64,000 bases of DNA from Amphibalanus amphitrite (lineage: Eukaryota > Arthropoda > Thecostraca > Balanomorpha > Balanidae). Position 1 is the first letter of the stretch; every line of letters starts with the position of its first letter. The stretch spans positions 682,001-746,000 of the forward strand of contig NW_024881711.1 of the NCBI RefSeq assembly GCF_019059575.1. Direction: 5' to 3'. Positions 11,219 through 22,826 of the stretch are shown in pieces. A program made the position numbers and the translations under genes. The notes beneath the pieces are model-generated. The model made no database searches, was not told where the DNA came from, and saw only the letters and a program-made list of their open reading frames with translations.

Positions 11219-11572
11219 AACATCAACCTGACACTGACACCGACACCGACACCGACACCGACACTGACACCGACACTGACACCGCCACTGACGGAAACAT
11301 CAACCTGACACTGACACCGACGCTGACACCGACACTGACACCGACACTGACGCTGACACTGACACTGACTGACACTGACACCGACACTGACACTGACACC
11401 GACGCTGACACTGACACCGACACTGACACCGACAATTACTGACACTGATACTGACAATGACACTGACACCGACACTGACACTGACAATGACACTGACACC
11501 GACAATTACTGACACTGATACTGACAATGACACCGACACTGACACTGATACTGACACTAACACTGACCCAGA
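11219..11572. repeat. Hexanucleotide minisatellite (GACACY)n
   Basis: Units GACACC and GACACT, with interspersed GACGCT and GACAAT variants. It reads as VSVSVS on the minus strand and TPTPTL on the plus strand. The period of six keeps frames open, so no protein is claimed. Confidence 0.9.
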
Positions 11573-11635
11573 TACCTCAATAAATGTCTGAGTCTGAGTC
11601 TGCACCCAGATACTGCAGGTGTCCCACTTCATTTT

Positions 11636-12076
11636 ACGTAGCTGTCAGAGGCGGTTGCCACCTACTACGAATACCCGGCATACTATACGGCATAAGAATA
11701 CCCCTTACTGGTTGACCTGACCTGACCTTACCCGACCTGGCCTAAATGCATGAAGACATCATATATGATCATAACTAACATGATATTCGTGATCAGCGCC
11801 CCGAAAAACCATAGCAGTCACCCTTTACGACGCTCTAACAGGTCCCGATTTTCCCGACTTTTGGGTCATTGACCTGACCTGGAAGGTCAACCGATGACCT
11901 AGGACCTTAAAATTGGGTATCATCGGCTTCCTTTCAGCACGGGCAACACGGTCGTTTTTTCCGCGAGGCTCTTAGCTCGATCAGGGGCGAAACGGCAAGG
12001 GAGGAGGGTCCAACGGACCCCCCCCCCCCCCCCCCCATATACGTTCGCAGCTGTAAAACACCAATACGGGCGAGGA
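11636..12076 (-). mobile_element. Family A fragment
   Basis: Closely matches 16193-16586, including CAGAGGCGGTTG, tandem TGACCTGACC and the ending ATACGGGCGAGG before TTAA (12077-12080). A C-run follows GGGTCC at about 12006-12035. The opposite end is missing. Confidence 0.6.
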
Positions 12077-12430
12077 TTAATGGATTATTAAAAACAATTC
12101 TCCAGGTTGCCCCCCCCCCCAGTCAAATTCTCTTAAAATAGGCTCTGTGTTTTGGGGGATAATGCCTTATGGCCTGAGAACACTTTGATGTCAAGTGATG
12201 ATCGTATTATCCTCCAGCAAGTTGTTAAAGAAAACAGGCCTACACCCAGTTTCGGGAGATCCGTAAAACAATGAGACCAGCAATGGCTGGCATTTTCCAT
12301 CATTGTCGGCTGATCTTGTAACAAGCGTATCTATTTCATGTGCGAATTTCACAGCCGCCCTGGTTGACTATATAGGACGGTAAAAAGAAAAAAGCGCAAT
12401 CATGTTTGCCTTACTTTATACGCTAATTAA

Positions 12431-14052
12431 AGGGACCCTCCCACCTTCAAAAAAGTTAATGAATTGGCATGAAAGTGATGTCGCTCGGTTCAGAAAGAGC
12501 AAAAACAAATATCTACCAAATTTCATCGAAAAATATTCACCGGTTTTCAAGATATTAGACTTTTACTTTTGTTTACTTTTTGGGATCTCCGCTGTTCCTA
12601 GCGACTTTATTTGAAAGTGCGGCATTTGTTGCGCGCAAAGCAGCGTATACCACCGCGTGCTACAAAACGTTTTAGTCCACTGAACTCTATAATGTGGAAT
12701 GCGCATCGGCCGCCAAATGGTGTCCAACGGTGCCGCCATGTTGCGCAGACCAGAAAGCGGCCGCCGCCTGTGCTGGGGAATAGGGAATTCGGGACCTCGA
12801 TTTGCGTTTGCGGTCGCTGCATCCGTTACGCTCAAGCTATGTGGACACGGAACCCGGCATCTTACGCAGAATTGAGTGGAGAACAAGATGAAATCCTAAA
12901 AAATCATCAGCTTTAAGGAACTAATACGTTAAACCCTTATAAGTCAATGGGGAAATATGAAAATTGTTATTTTGGCGCCGAGAATGATCTGAAACTACCT
13001 CAAGCATATAAAATCATGATTTCATGCACTCTTTGCAAGGTTCTATGCTTCATATTTGCATTGTTGCCCTTGCGTGACGTCATTTGTGACGTCACAAGGG
13101 TCACCATTTTTCTTCAATAACTCCCGACCAAATTGAGCTAGCGAGTCGGGAAAGCCACCAATGGACTCAGGAAGAACTGCCGAATCGAATGATATGCGAC
13201 ATGACCTCTTTCGACCAGCTTCGTGACCTGGGGGTGCTGACCTGACCTTGACCTGAGGTCAACACCCTAAGTTGACCTGACCCGAACAAAAAGTACATCA
13301 CTCGATGCGCCTGAGCTAGCTGAACACGATGATGCCAAAATCGCGGCTCTACGGCCATTTTTGGCGAAGTTATTTACCAAAAACCGAACCCGTGCCTTAG
13401 ATCACTTGACCTGACCTCAGAGGTCACCGGTTGACCTGAGATCCTTACAGCGGGTTCCTACCAGTCACTCTGCATTATACTTTGCCGCATACGACCACTT
13501 AATCGCTTAATTCTAGTATAATTAGCGGTGCATTAGCGAGGTTGGTTCAATCAACCCCCTCGGCCGGGGCAAATGTAGGTCAGGCGAGTGAATTTGAGGA
13601 ATTCTGAAGATACGATCGTGTTCCCCACTCAATTCTGCGTAAGACGCCGGGTTCCGTATCTACGTAACTTGAACGTAACGGATACGGCGGCCGCAAACGT
13701 AAATCGAGGTCCCGAATTCCCTATTCCTCAACACAGGCGGCAGCCGGTTTCTGGTCTGCGCAATATGGCCGCCACCGTTAGACACTACGGCCAATAGGGT
13801 TGAAGCGGCATTGCTCCCCTGTGTTTTAGTCAAACATTTAAAAATCGTTAAATATCTGCACTGACGTCACACATTCAGATGGGTATTCCTATGCATTAGC
13901 CCCTCTGAATCAAAATGCTGCAATTTTGAAATTCAATTTTTCCGATTTAAGGCATTTCTCGATGTTGTGAGTGCCGAAACCGGTAATTGTGAGCCAGGGA
14001 CCCCATTTTGGCTATCTCAACTCAAATCTAATGTTAAGGTGGGAGGGTCCCT
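12431..14052. mobile_element. Family B element with nested AGGTCA-rich insert
   Basis: Both ends carry AGGGACCCTCCCACCTT as perfect 17-bp inverted repeats, flanked by TTAA (12427-12430 and 14053-14056). Compact copies of this family are about 490 bp. Here about 12930-13580 interrupts it with AGGTCA-rich family A-like sequence. No transposase. Confidence 0.75.
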
Positions 14053-14066
14053 TTAACAGGTAATTC

Positions 14067-14080
14067 TGGGACACCCTGTA
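14067..14080. repeat. Isolated end of the 27-kb-type MITE
   Basis: GGGACACCCTGTA matches the right terminus of the element at 27052-27836. Only this end is seen. Confidence 0.35.
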
Positions 14081-14750
14081 TGTGCGTATCATTGGCCCAC
14101 CATCATTTCACGGCTCAGGGCACAGATAAAAAGTCATATTCGTATCTTTGGCCCACCAAGGGCATGCTTTAAAAAAAGAATACAATCACAGTTGTGGTTC
14201 TATGCACCTGAACACCAAACATCTATGACAACTAGATGATGGAAGCCCCAACAATCACATGAGATCCAAGTCACAGAATAAATCACACTCACTTATGCGG
14301 AAGGTATGTGGCAAAACATTCCAGATGTTCTGGTCCACCTGGGCCCGCTTTCGCTTCGTTTGACGTCACACGACTGACAAGATTGTTGCGCTTCATCAAG
14401 CTTATGACCCACTTCCTACCAGGGCAATTGTTCTTGAAGTGACTGATGGTCACGCCAGCGCGATCAAGATACGGCCCCCGCCGAAGTTAGTTGGTAGCAC
14501 TGCTGCTCCACGGCGTACATTTCCTACCAGCCCATAGGGTTTACATGTTAAATGGCCTGTTTTCGGCGAGCGATATCTCTGTCAATCTTTGAAGGAATCA
14601 ATGGTTCTTAGTCTCAAATGATAGATCGATGAATTTTCTTTCGACCATTCCTCTACCATTTTTCACGAAACCCAGCCGATCTTCTACGGCGTACAGGGTA
14701 AAGATTTCTCTGCACGCCAGCACCCGCTATCCGCCTCTCCGATCATCGGC

Positions 14751-14833
14751 GCGCGGTCCTCGGTAGCGCAGTCGGTAGCGTATCGGGATACGGATTCCAG
14801 GGTCGTGAGTTCGAATCCTGGGAGCGCCGCGCG
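14751..14833 (+). repeat. tRNA-like sequence / SINE head
   Basis: Box A-like TAGCGCAGTCGGTAG and box B-like GAGTTCGAATCC are present, and GCGCGGT can pair with GCCGCGC as a 7-bp acceptor stem. The T stem does not pair well, so this is more likely a tRNA pseudogene or SINE head than a working tRNA. Confidence 0.45.
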
Positions 14834-15111
14834 GTTTTGGCTAGAATTGAATGATGTAGATTCTTGAATGTCTGCATAATCATTTATTAATAGGTAATTG
14901 AATGTATCTGCCCACTAATCGGCCCCTAAAACCTATTATTTAAGAAATTTAAGAAATGAATGTCACGTGCGCGTCACGACTGCAAACCATAAGCGCTGCC
15001 ATATTCTAGTATGAACTAACTTTTTGCTAGTCCCTACCACATATAGTAGGTTTTCTAGTAGTTATACCAGAAATTCCTACCAAAGTTTGTCCTACCCTTC
15101 ACTCAATATAC

Positions 15112-15362
15112 CCTGATCAAGATATGTCTGGTGAGACTAAATGCTTACTTCGAAATCTGAGCTGTGTTGCGGCATTGGCGGTTATGTGCGGCGTGTATGC
15201 CGCATGATTAGTAAGCGGCGACCACTAAATTAAAGACTTAAACGCTCCAACCTGTTTTCAATGAATAACACTGCATACCAAAAATGCCAATCGCTCTCGT
15301 CGTAAGATATTTAGATTTAAATAACTAATTTATCCGCATCATCATTTTGAACCAAATTAATG
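15112..15362 (+). repeat. Inverted-repeat arm (left), partner 16598-16850
   Basis: About 250 bp, inverted and roughly 85-90% similar by eye to 16598-16850. It includes GTAAGCGGCGACCACTAAAT and its complement. A family A element sits between the arms. The pair probably belongs to the DNA transposon whose HTH fragment lies at 16868-17110. Confidence 0.7.
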
Positions 15363-15715
15363 CTTTCAACTTAGTACTCACTCACTCCTTCCTTCGTTGG
15401 CTCCGAACAGTACTTCGATTGTCTGGAAATCGTATGCCAAATCCCGCACCTGTATACGACTGGTGCATATAAAGGCCGATGTAAGAATTTCAATAGGCTC
15501 TCGCATGCGATTTCCTGGCTACCCAAAAAGTCTGTTTCAGTCATGCTATCAAAACATGGTATGCCAGCCCTCTCACCAGCTTGTAGTGCCCCCTGACCGT
15601 CATTAAAAGCCTAGTTTCCCTCCATCATCTCTACTAGATTTAGGTGATGCTCCGACAAATCCACAAACAAGACCGAACTTGTTCGGAGTTCGGACTGTGA
15701 GTTAACCCTCGCCCT

Positions 15716-16586
15716 TTAGGGGGGGGGGGTGGGGGGGGTCGGACGGACTCCCCTCGGTTTTTCGCAAATAACTCGCGTAAAAAGCGGCCGATCACGACGT
15801 TACTTTTAGTACCCTCGCGTTGATCAATTTGACACCTACCCTGAAAGTTTCATCACCCTGACGCAAATAACCTTTGACCTGTGACCTACTTTTCGAGACC
15901 ATGTTTGGCCGGAACCGCGATTCAGCGTATGTCGGCTCGCATTAGCAGCGCGTTTGCAGTCTTTTCGTGGTTTCAAGCGTTCAAACATGTGATATGATGT
16001 TGCCCCCATCCATGCATTAGGGTGGGTGTCAAGGTCACCTGAAGGTCAGGTCAGGTCATTGACCTTTGGTGACCTCGGTTCACTTTTTCGAGTTTGACAT
16101 GTTTCTAGGCCAGTTTTTTTCGAGCTGAATTCGAATTAAGCAACCACATGAACGTTTACAAAGTAGTTTTGGTGCCTTCGTAACATGTTACGAGGCTGTC
16201 AGAGGCGGTTGACACCTACTACAAATACCCGGCAGGACCTCTACTGGTTGACCTGACCTGACCTAACCCGACCTGGCCTAAATGAATGAAGACATCATCT
16301 GTGATCAAAACTAGCATGATATTCGTGATCAGCACCCCGAAAAACCCCATAGCAGCCACACTACGACGTTCTAACAGGTCCCAATTTTCCCGCCTTTTGG
16401 GTCATTGACCTGACCTGGAAGGTCAACCGATGACCTAGGACCTTAAAATTGGGTATCATCGGCTTTCTCTCGTCACGGGCAACACGCTCGTTTTTTTCCG
16501 CGAAGCTCTAGCTTGATCAGGAGCGAAACGGCGAGGGGTTATACCTTATACGTTCGCGGTTGGAAAAACACCAATACGGGCGAGGG
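15716..16586 (+). mobile_element. Family A element, complete
   Basis: Starts CCCTCGCCC after TTAA (15712-15715), followed by a long G-run. It ends as the inverse, CGGGCGAGGG, before TCAA (16587-16590), read as a mutated TTAA. The interior has dense AGGTCA half-sites (for example 16030-16075). 871 bp, no coding capacity. Confidence 0.7.
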
Positions 16587-16597
16587 TCAAGTTGAAA

Positions 16598-16850
16598 GTA
16601 TTAATTTGGTTCAAAACAATGATGTAGATAAGTTAGTTATTTAAATCTAAATATCCTATGACGAGAGCGATGGACATTTTTGGTATGCAGTGTTATCCAT
16701 TGAAAACAGGTCAAAGCTATTGAGTTTTTAATTTAGTGGTCGCCGCTTACTTATCATGCGGCATACACGCCGCACATAACCGCCAATGCCGCAACGCAGC
16801 TTAGATTTCGAAGTAAGCATTTAGTCTCACCCGATATGTCTTGACCATGA
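16598..16850 (-). repeat. Inverted-repeat arm (right), partner 15112-15362
   Basis: Mirror of the left arm. It begins just after the right end of the family A element and runs to the foot of the HTH fragment. Confidence 0.7.
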
Positions 16851-16867
16851 CCGATAGATCGATGTGA

Positions 16868-17110
16868 TCAAGCGGAAAACCCCACGTGCAGAAGAGAATC
16901 AGCCTCTGCTAGCTGCTGCTCCTGTGCAGGCGTGAAGGTGTGCGGCTTTCCGACCTTACCCATGTAGGCGCCCTTCAGCTTGTTCTTTATGGTAGATCGA
17001 GGGATGTTATATTCCGTGGCAGCATCACGCTGCGAGATATTCCCCGCTTTTACCCGGCGCACGCACTCTTCGAGTGCTGAATCATAATAATGGCGGTAGT
17101 TACGCTTCAT
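16868..17110 (-). pseudogene. Pipsqueak-type HTH transposase fragment
   Basis: An 80-residue frame starting at ATG (17108-17110 on the minus strand). It holds a helix-turn-helix of the pipsqueak/Tigger-pogo kind, with ISQRDAATEYNIPRSTIKNK as the recognition part. Full-length family members continue into a DDE domain, which is absent, so this is a truncated transposase or a captured DNA-binding domain. It lies next to the inverted arm at 16598-16850, consistent with a decayed DNA transposon. Confidence 0.7.
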
Positions 17111-17517
17111 CTTGCCTATAAGAGGTGGGCCAAAGTAAGATATTTATATCACTGAAATGGATCCTAACTTTGCCCAGCAATTTTTTTAACTATTACGTGT
17201 TTCGACTTGAAATTTTGGCTTACTTCTAACCAATCATCCAGCTATACGTTAGAGGAAAATGAAGCTGCCTGTCAAATGGGAACCTGAAAATTTGGGGACA
17301 CTTTTTTGACCTCTCAAAAAGTTGCAAAAAATTAGGAACAGGAGAATAGTGCACAGCCATAACAAGCAGCATCACAGAATCATAACAACACAACCAAGTA
17401 AAGCCTTACGGGTTATAGATTGACTCATAGCAGTTTCATTACCATGCTCTTATTTTCCTCCAAGATAGGGCAAAAAAGTTTCCATCAGGGTGGGACAAAA
17501 TTAGGCTGCAGGGTTAA

Positions 17518-17840
17518 AGATAGGGCATTTTACGGTAATTAGTTGTCGACGTGATTATTTTTACTACTAGTTTAAAGCAGGATCAATTTCCTCTATTTCA
17601 AACTTTGCCACGTGGCGATATCTTTAAAACTTTCGAAGTTACGCCGCTTTAAAGATGATAATGTCCCTTGTCTAGGCCAATTTTTAATGACGTGTATCTC
17701 GGAAATGTGACGTCACATTTTGACAAAAATTGTCTCCTTTATTTTCACATATGGATGAATATTCTCACGAAGTTTCGCAAAAATCGGAAGAGGTGAGGTT
17801 CGAAATGGTCATTTCTGTCCCACTTGACGTGGAATGCCCC
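17518..17840. mobile_element. Family D TTAA-flanked element
   Basis: Lies between TTAA at 17514-17517 and 17841-17844. The right end GGAATGCCCC matches a second copy ending at 25103, with similar interior text. The left end AGATAGGGCATT is only a weak inverse of the right. Confidence 0.5.
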
Positions 17841-18039
17841 TTAATCGGATTTTAGAACATCGGCAGAGAAATATCGAGAAAAATGAATCTTTTTTTACCT
17901 ATGATCAAGATTCAAGCATGCTGGCCATGTGGTTCATGTAACAATTAAGAAAAACAGCTAAACCACGGAAACCATGTACAAATTAAGCTCTCCTGCGATG
18001 ATGAAAAGGGCTGTCAAAAGAGCGTCCTAATATTGAAAC

Positions 18040-18282
18040 CAGGGCTGGAGAGTCAGAGTCAGAGTCAGAATCCATCGGAATCGAATGTTCTGGCCAGAGT
18101 CCATATCGGAGCCGATTTAGAAGCCAAAGCCGGAGTTTGAGTCGGAATTGCCGAAAAGTCGTCGACTTCGCAGACCCTCCAGAGCTGCGGCGTCTGATTC
18201 GGACCAGTTATTCGGAGTCAATAGTGCCGCCCGGAATCGGCATCCGAGTATATTTTTGGAAGTGGAGTCGGAGTCAGAGTCG
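18040..18282. repeat. Degenerate GAGTCR hexamer repeat
   Basis: GAGTCAGAGTCAGAGTC at about 18050 and variants of GGAGTCGGAGTC to about 18280. A low-complexity repeat. Confidence 0.7.
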
Positions 18283-18311
18283 TTAAATAAGGCTAATTAA
18301 GGCTAATTATA

Positions 18312-18690
18312 TTTAAGCCAGAAGGAGACTTAAAAGGAGTAGGTATAAGAAAAGCAAAAAGAGCATCAGAGATAAATCTAGCTAATGAGTGTGGAGGTGA
18401 TTTGAAAAAGTTCTTCGGTTTATATAAATTTAATAAACATGATTCAAGGATTGGACCAATAGAAAGTCAGCATCAGGTTTACCATGACGATGCCGACAAG
18501 GTTAAGATATTCAATGACCAGTTATCGAGCGTTTTTACTGATGAGTGCCTCGGGCAGTTTCCTATAAATGTACATAAATCGACAGCATACCCTAAACTTA
18601 CAACTATATTTACCTGTCTGAGGATGACATAACTAAAACTTTGTGTAATCTTAAAGGCTAAAGCAAATAAGACAAGTGGTCCAGATAATA
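18312..18690 (+). pseudogene. Non-LTR retrotransposon RT, N-terminal part, split by a SINE
   Basis: Reads as the region just before and into the reverse transcriptase of CR1/Jockey-type elements: KKFFGLYKF, then IFNDQLSSVFTDE, then after a frame change near 18610 LSEDDI and KTSGPDNI, the conserved start of the RT domain. The coding sense resumes at about 19040, past a tRNA-derived SINE. No 5' end or endonuclease is seen. The element would have reverse-transcribed itself at a chromosomal nick and is now dead. Confidence 0.7.
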
Positions 18691-18691
18691 T

Positions 18692-19044
18692 AAGCCGGTC
18701 CCGTAGCTCAGTCGGTAGAGCGTTGGACTACGCGTGGTGAGAGCACGCGTTCCCGGTTGCAACAGTCCGGGTTCGAAGCGCGACAGGCGTTTGACGTTTA
18801 TGGGCCTCCTGACAGGTATGGTTGCGGTTGGTGGCAGGCCGTAGCCAGACTAAGTCAGTGAGGGGACCGGCCGTGCGCGGATGTGCGCACGTTAAACTTT
18901 GGACTCTAAATTCTGACATAGAACCGGAATTGCGCGATCGGAGGGTAGAGGGCAGGGTCACCGCAACAAGCTTCGCTTAGCGGGGGCTCTGTCCTTGTGA
19001 ATCCTTCCAATCAAAAGGTTCGGACTGTTTATTGAGAAAAAAAA
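18692..19044 (+). mobile_element. tRNA-derived SINE, copy 1
   Basis: The head has box A TAGCTCAGTCGGTAGAGCG and box B GGTTCGAAGC. A ~250-bp body follows, ending in an A-rich tail. Matches 21421-21785 along its length. Flanked by a short duplication of about AATAT and inserted within RT coding sequence. Confidence 0.75.
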
Positions 19045-19242
19045 TATTAGCACTAGGGTCTTAAAAGAAGGAGCAAGGGAATTATCTATTCCACTCAACA
19101 TTATCTTTAAAGAGTGATTAAAAGCAGGTGAAATTCCTGATGATTGGAAGTGTGCAAATGTCATTCCAATCTTCAAAGGTGGAAACAAAACTGTAGTGAG
19201 CAATTACAGACCAGTGACTTTAAGTTCGGTCGTGTGTTAAGT
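19045..19242 (+). pseudogene. Non-LTR RT, continuation after the SINE
   Basis: Resumes the RT: RVLKEGARELSIPLNIIF, a stop, then AGEIPDDWKCANVIPIFKG and SNYRPVTLSS. PIFKGG and NYRPVTL are standard RT motifs in CR1/Jockey/RTE proteins. It breaks off at about 19242, before the catalytic YxDD. Confidence 0.8.
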
Positions 19243-19272
19243 GCTATAGTTCGTTTTTTTAAAGTTTGCCCC
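19243..19272. repeat. End of a hAT-like MITE
   Basis: AAAGTTTGCCCCTCACTG, inverse CAGTGAGGGGCAAACTTT. The same terminus recurs at about 33046-33170 and 42174-42192. Confidence 0.45.
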
Positions 19273-19499
19273 TCACTGTAAAGTCCAGGTGGTTTCGAAT
19301 GTGAACCGTAAAACGACCTGGTATGCAAACCACGAGGATCACACCGCAACACTCGTGTTTGTGACGCTAGTGCACACAAATTATGGTAGCTAGATGTTCT
19401 TTTTTTTTTGCTTTGTTAGACTTGCTGGTCTATTTGGATGCGCTTGGTGATTAAAAAATTGAGATATAAAATGGTCAAAAATGCTAATTATGTCCGCTT

Positions 19500-20122
19500 T
19501 TGAGGCCGAGATAAAACACTGTGCACTGGAGCAATGACCAGGTCACACTGCATCCCTTCGTTTGCTACTGGGTTGAAAACGGCGAAACAAAGCACGCATC
19601 ATACGTGGCGATATCTGAGTGCCTAGTGCACGATACAGCGGCGGTCCATTTATTCCAAAGCGGGATGATTGCCTACCTACAGCAAAAACTTGGACGCAGA
19701 CCAAACAAAATTTACTATTTCTCGGATGGGTGTTCTGGTCAGTAGGCACAAAAAAGGAAAAACTTTGTCAACATATGTCACCATGAAATGGACTTAGGCA
19801 TTCCTGCGGAATGGCACTTTTCGCCACCGCACATGGCTTAAAGGTCCGTGTGATGGCGTGGGTGGTACCTTGAAAGTTGAAACGAATTGTAGCCAGGGTC
19901 AGTCTGCAGAGGCCCTATGAAAATCAAATAGTTACGCCAAGACAGTTTTATAAATACGCCCAAGAGAACATATCTTCTATACACGTGCATTTCTTTATGG
20001 AAGATGAATGGAAAATGGAAAGTAAAAAACTGAGCAATCGTTTTGAAAACAGCAAGACGATTGCTGGCACACAAAAACTCCACCCGATTCGCCCACTGGA
20101 TAGGAGGAGAGGAGAGGTATAG
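19500..20122 (+). pseudogene. Broken gene of an uncharacterised multicopy invertebrate family
   Basis: Two frames carry protein-like sequence: 19521-19745, ending KIYYFSDGCSGQ then a stop, and 19877-20122 with SLQRPYENQIVTPRQFYKYA and IHVHFFMEDEWKMESKKLSN. Between them NFVNICHHEMDLGIPAEWHF is read across further stops and shifts. From memory it resembles a repetitive, function-unknown protein family found in many copies in arthropod and cnidarian genomes. I cannot name it with certainty. Stops and frameshifts mark it as dead. Confidence 0.5.
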
Positions 20123-20143
20123 GAGAGGTAGGAGAGGTAGAAG
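20102..20143 (+). repeat. GGAGA/GGTAGGAGA simple repeat
   Basis: Short purine-rich repeats directly after the pseudogene. Confidence 0.6.
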
Positions 20144-20448
20144 TCGCTGAATGTTCGGCGTCTGAGCGATATAGGACAAAATCGGTTGTCAAGAGGACGG
20201 AAGCTTAGCGGTGAGCGCGAGGCGCGAAACAAGGGGCTGTGCGTGAGCACAGTTGAGCAATGGCCATGCGCACCGGACGTCGCGCTCTCGACGACCATTG
20301 ACATGAGATATGGCCTTGGGCATGAGAAGCCACCATGTCATCGTTCTATTTTGTGCCAATAAATTGCAGGGAAATCGGTTTGTTTTGTTTTATCTCAATA
20401 TGGCACCTCTTGCGGATTCGCTAGTTGTACGGATATACTATCTTAGCT

Positions 20449-21420
20449 ATAAACCCTCGCGCTTATGAGGGGTTGGCGGTTCGGATAGACTCCTCTCTGT
20501 TTCTCTTTCGCAAAAATAACTCGCGGAGTATGTGATCAACTCGAATTAATCAGTTTTACATTTCTTAAAATGGTTATGACCCTTACTCCGATATCTTCAT
20601 TAAATTTCTAGCAACATGACCCCAGTCGTAAAACCTAAGGTAATTGGTTGACCTTCCAGGTCAGTCGTCATTTCTGCCTCTGCCAGGTCATTGACCCAAA
20701 GGTCTGGTTAAAGGGACTATCCCACCTTTAACATGGGGTTTGAGTTGAGATAGCCAAGTTCGCGGCGAGGTTCAGAAACCACTATCTATCTAGGTTGCAA
20801 CCCCCGCGGCCTCTTGGTGTTGAAGAAATTCGTTCCCTTCATTTGAAAATGGGCCTTGTACAAGGCCCTATCTTCAACATGGAGCGACCGTTAGTGTGAC
20901 GTCACCTCGTTTAGTCATTCTGATTTAAATGGGTTTGTTCGTTGAAAAATCGCTTAAAACTTGGTCTGAGCTTTGTTGTGGTGCCTACAGAGTAAAAAGA
21001 ATCAGCTTTATGACAGTAATGTGGCCTGGGGAAGGAGGTAATTTTGGGCTGTGACGTCACATATTTGAAAGTTTGTGTTTGGAATATGGGAAGCCTAAGA
21101 TGAATGAAAAATAAATGCCAGAACCGTGTTCCTGGTCATCCAATCTATAAAGTCGGGCACAATTTAACTGGTTTTAACAACATTTTAGAAGGTGGGATAG
21201 TCCCTTTAATTGGAACCCGCTAAATATTGGCGAGTTTCCTCTTAGGTCTTTTCGGAGTCCTGATTTCAGGTCTCATACACACACATTTTGACCAAAGTGA
21301 TGTATTTATGCAATTGGGATGGGTTGAGGGTTGAGTCAGGTCAGAACACATCAACCAGTAAGGGTCCTGCCGGCTATCCATAGTAGGTGTAAATCACCAC
21401 TGACTAGCTTCGTAACATTC
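20449..21420 (+). mobile_element. Family A copy interrupted by family B, right end lost
   Basis: Begins ACCCTCGCGC near 20449, with TTTCGCAAAAATAACTCGCG and AGGTCA half-sites inside. A complete family B element sits at 20712-21205. The right side ends at the SINE at 21421 with no family A terminus. Confidence 0.5.
20712..21205. mobile_element. Family B element, compact and complete
   Basis: 494 bp with perfect 17-bp inverted ends AGGGACTATCCCACCTT and TTAA on both sides (20708-20711 and 21206-21209). Non-coding. Inserted in a family A copy. Confidence 0.85.
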
Positions 21421-21785
21421 AGCCGGTCCTGTAGCTCAGTTGGTTAGAGCGTTGCACTCCGCGTGGTGAGAGCACGCGTTCCCGGTTATGACAGTCCAGG
21501 TTCGAAGCGCGACGGGCGCTCGACATTTATGGGCCTCCTGACAGGTATGGTCAAGGGTATGGTTGCGGTTGGTGGCAGGCCGTAGCCAGGCGAAGTCAGC
21601 GAGGGGACCGGCCGTGCGCGGCTTTGTGCGCACGTTAAACTTTGGACTCTAAATTCTGCCATAGAATCGGAATTACGCGATCGGAGGGTAGAGGGCAGGG
21701 TCATCGCAACAAGCTTCGCTTAGCGGTGGCTCTGTCCTTGTGAATCCTTCCCATCAAAAGGTTCGGACTTTTGAAAAAAAAAAAA
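21421..21785 (+). mobile_element. tRNA-derived SINE, copy 2
   Basis: Same head and body as 18692-19044, with TAGCTCAGTTGGTTAGAGCG, a small insertion near 21545-21560, and an A-run at 21773-21785. Confidence 0.75.
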
Positions 21786-21850
21786 CATAAGCATAGGCAC
21801 CGAAACTACCTCTCAAATGTTCAAATCAGGGATAAATTTCAGGTGAGGGT

Positions 21851-22826
21851 TTGGTGTTTGTTTAATTTTTCAAATAAACAAACATAAACAAACTGTTCAC
21901 GAACAAATGTGTTCGCGAACAAGTGACGTCATCGGTCAAATTTTGGTAAACAAACAACGAACAGTTCGCGAACGTTCATGAACTGTTCGCGAACACGGTA
22001 AAGAGGGGGTAGATAAGACCCCCTCCTTAGCCATTTCGCTCCTAATTTAGATAGAACCTTGCGGAAAAAGCCAGCGTGTGCGTCTTTGCAAACCACAGCG
22101 ATTGGTATCCGATTTCAAGGCCTTACACCAACCGGTGACCCCTGAGGTCAGGTCAAGTGTCATAAAGTAGGGGTTTGGTTTTTGGTGAATAACTTCGCCA
22201 CAAATGGTGGCAGAGCCGCGATTTTGGCACCATCGTGTTCGTCGTGGCCAGGCGCGTCGAATGATACACTTTCTGTTTTGATTAGGTCTTTTTAGGATGT
22301 TGACCTCAGGTCAAGGTCAGGTCAAAGCCACTCGGGTCACAAAGCTGCATAGAGGATGTCATGTTGCATATCATTCGATGTGGCAGTTCTTTCTGAGTCA
22401 AGTGATGGCTCAACCGACTCGCTAGCTCAATTTGATCGGAAGTTATCAGCGAAAAGCTCCTACTGCACCAAACAACCTTAGTGGCGTCTTATATGACGTC
22501 ATGCAAGGTCTTAGATGCACAATCTAAGCCTCAGCGTTGCAAGAATAATTATGAATCACGATTCCATGTGCTTGAGATATGACTGGTGCATTTTTTCACA
22601 TGTAGAATATGCCTGCAGTCATGTCAGCACCGTATGATAACAATTGCTCGAGAGATATGAGAAATGATGACTTGTTCATGAACGTTCATGAACGTTTACG
22701 AACTGTTCGTGAACAGAGAATCGTTGGTGAACATGTGACCTTGAATGCCAAAATTCGTTAACTATCAAATAAACAAGCAAACAAACATTGTTCACGAACT
22801 GTTCATGAACAGATATACAAACACCA
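21851..22826. mobile_element. TIR element with GTTCATGAAC palindromes and nested family A-like core
   Basis: Outer ends TTGGTGTTTGT and the inverse ACAAACACCAA. Inside each end (21888-21995 and 22672-22810) lie clustered palindromes such as TGTTCGCGAACA and GTTCATGAAC. The centre, about 22005-22520, is family A-like, with a GAGGGGG/CCCCCTC hairpin at 22004-22026 and AGGTCAAGGTCAGGTCA near 22311. Confidence 0.5.

Noticed and set aside
10882-11632. VSVSVS-rich minus-strand proteins
   Set aside because: Explained by the GACACY hexamer repeat.
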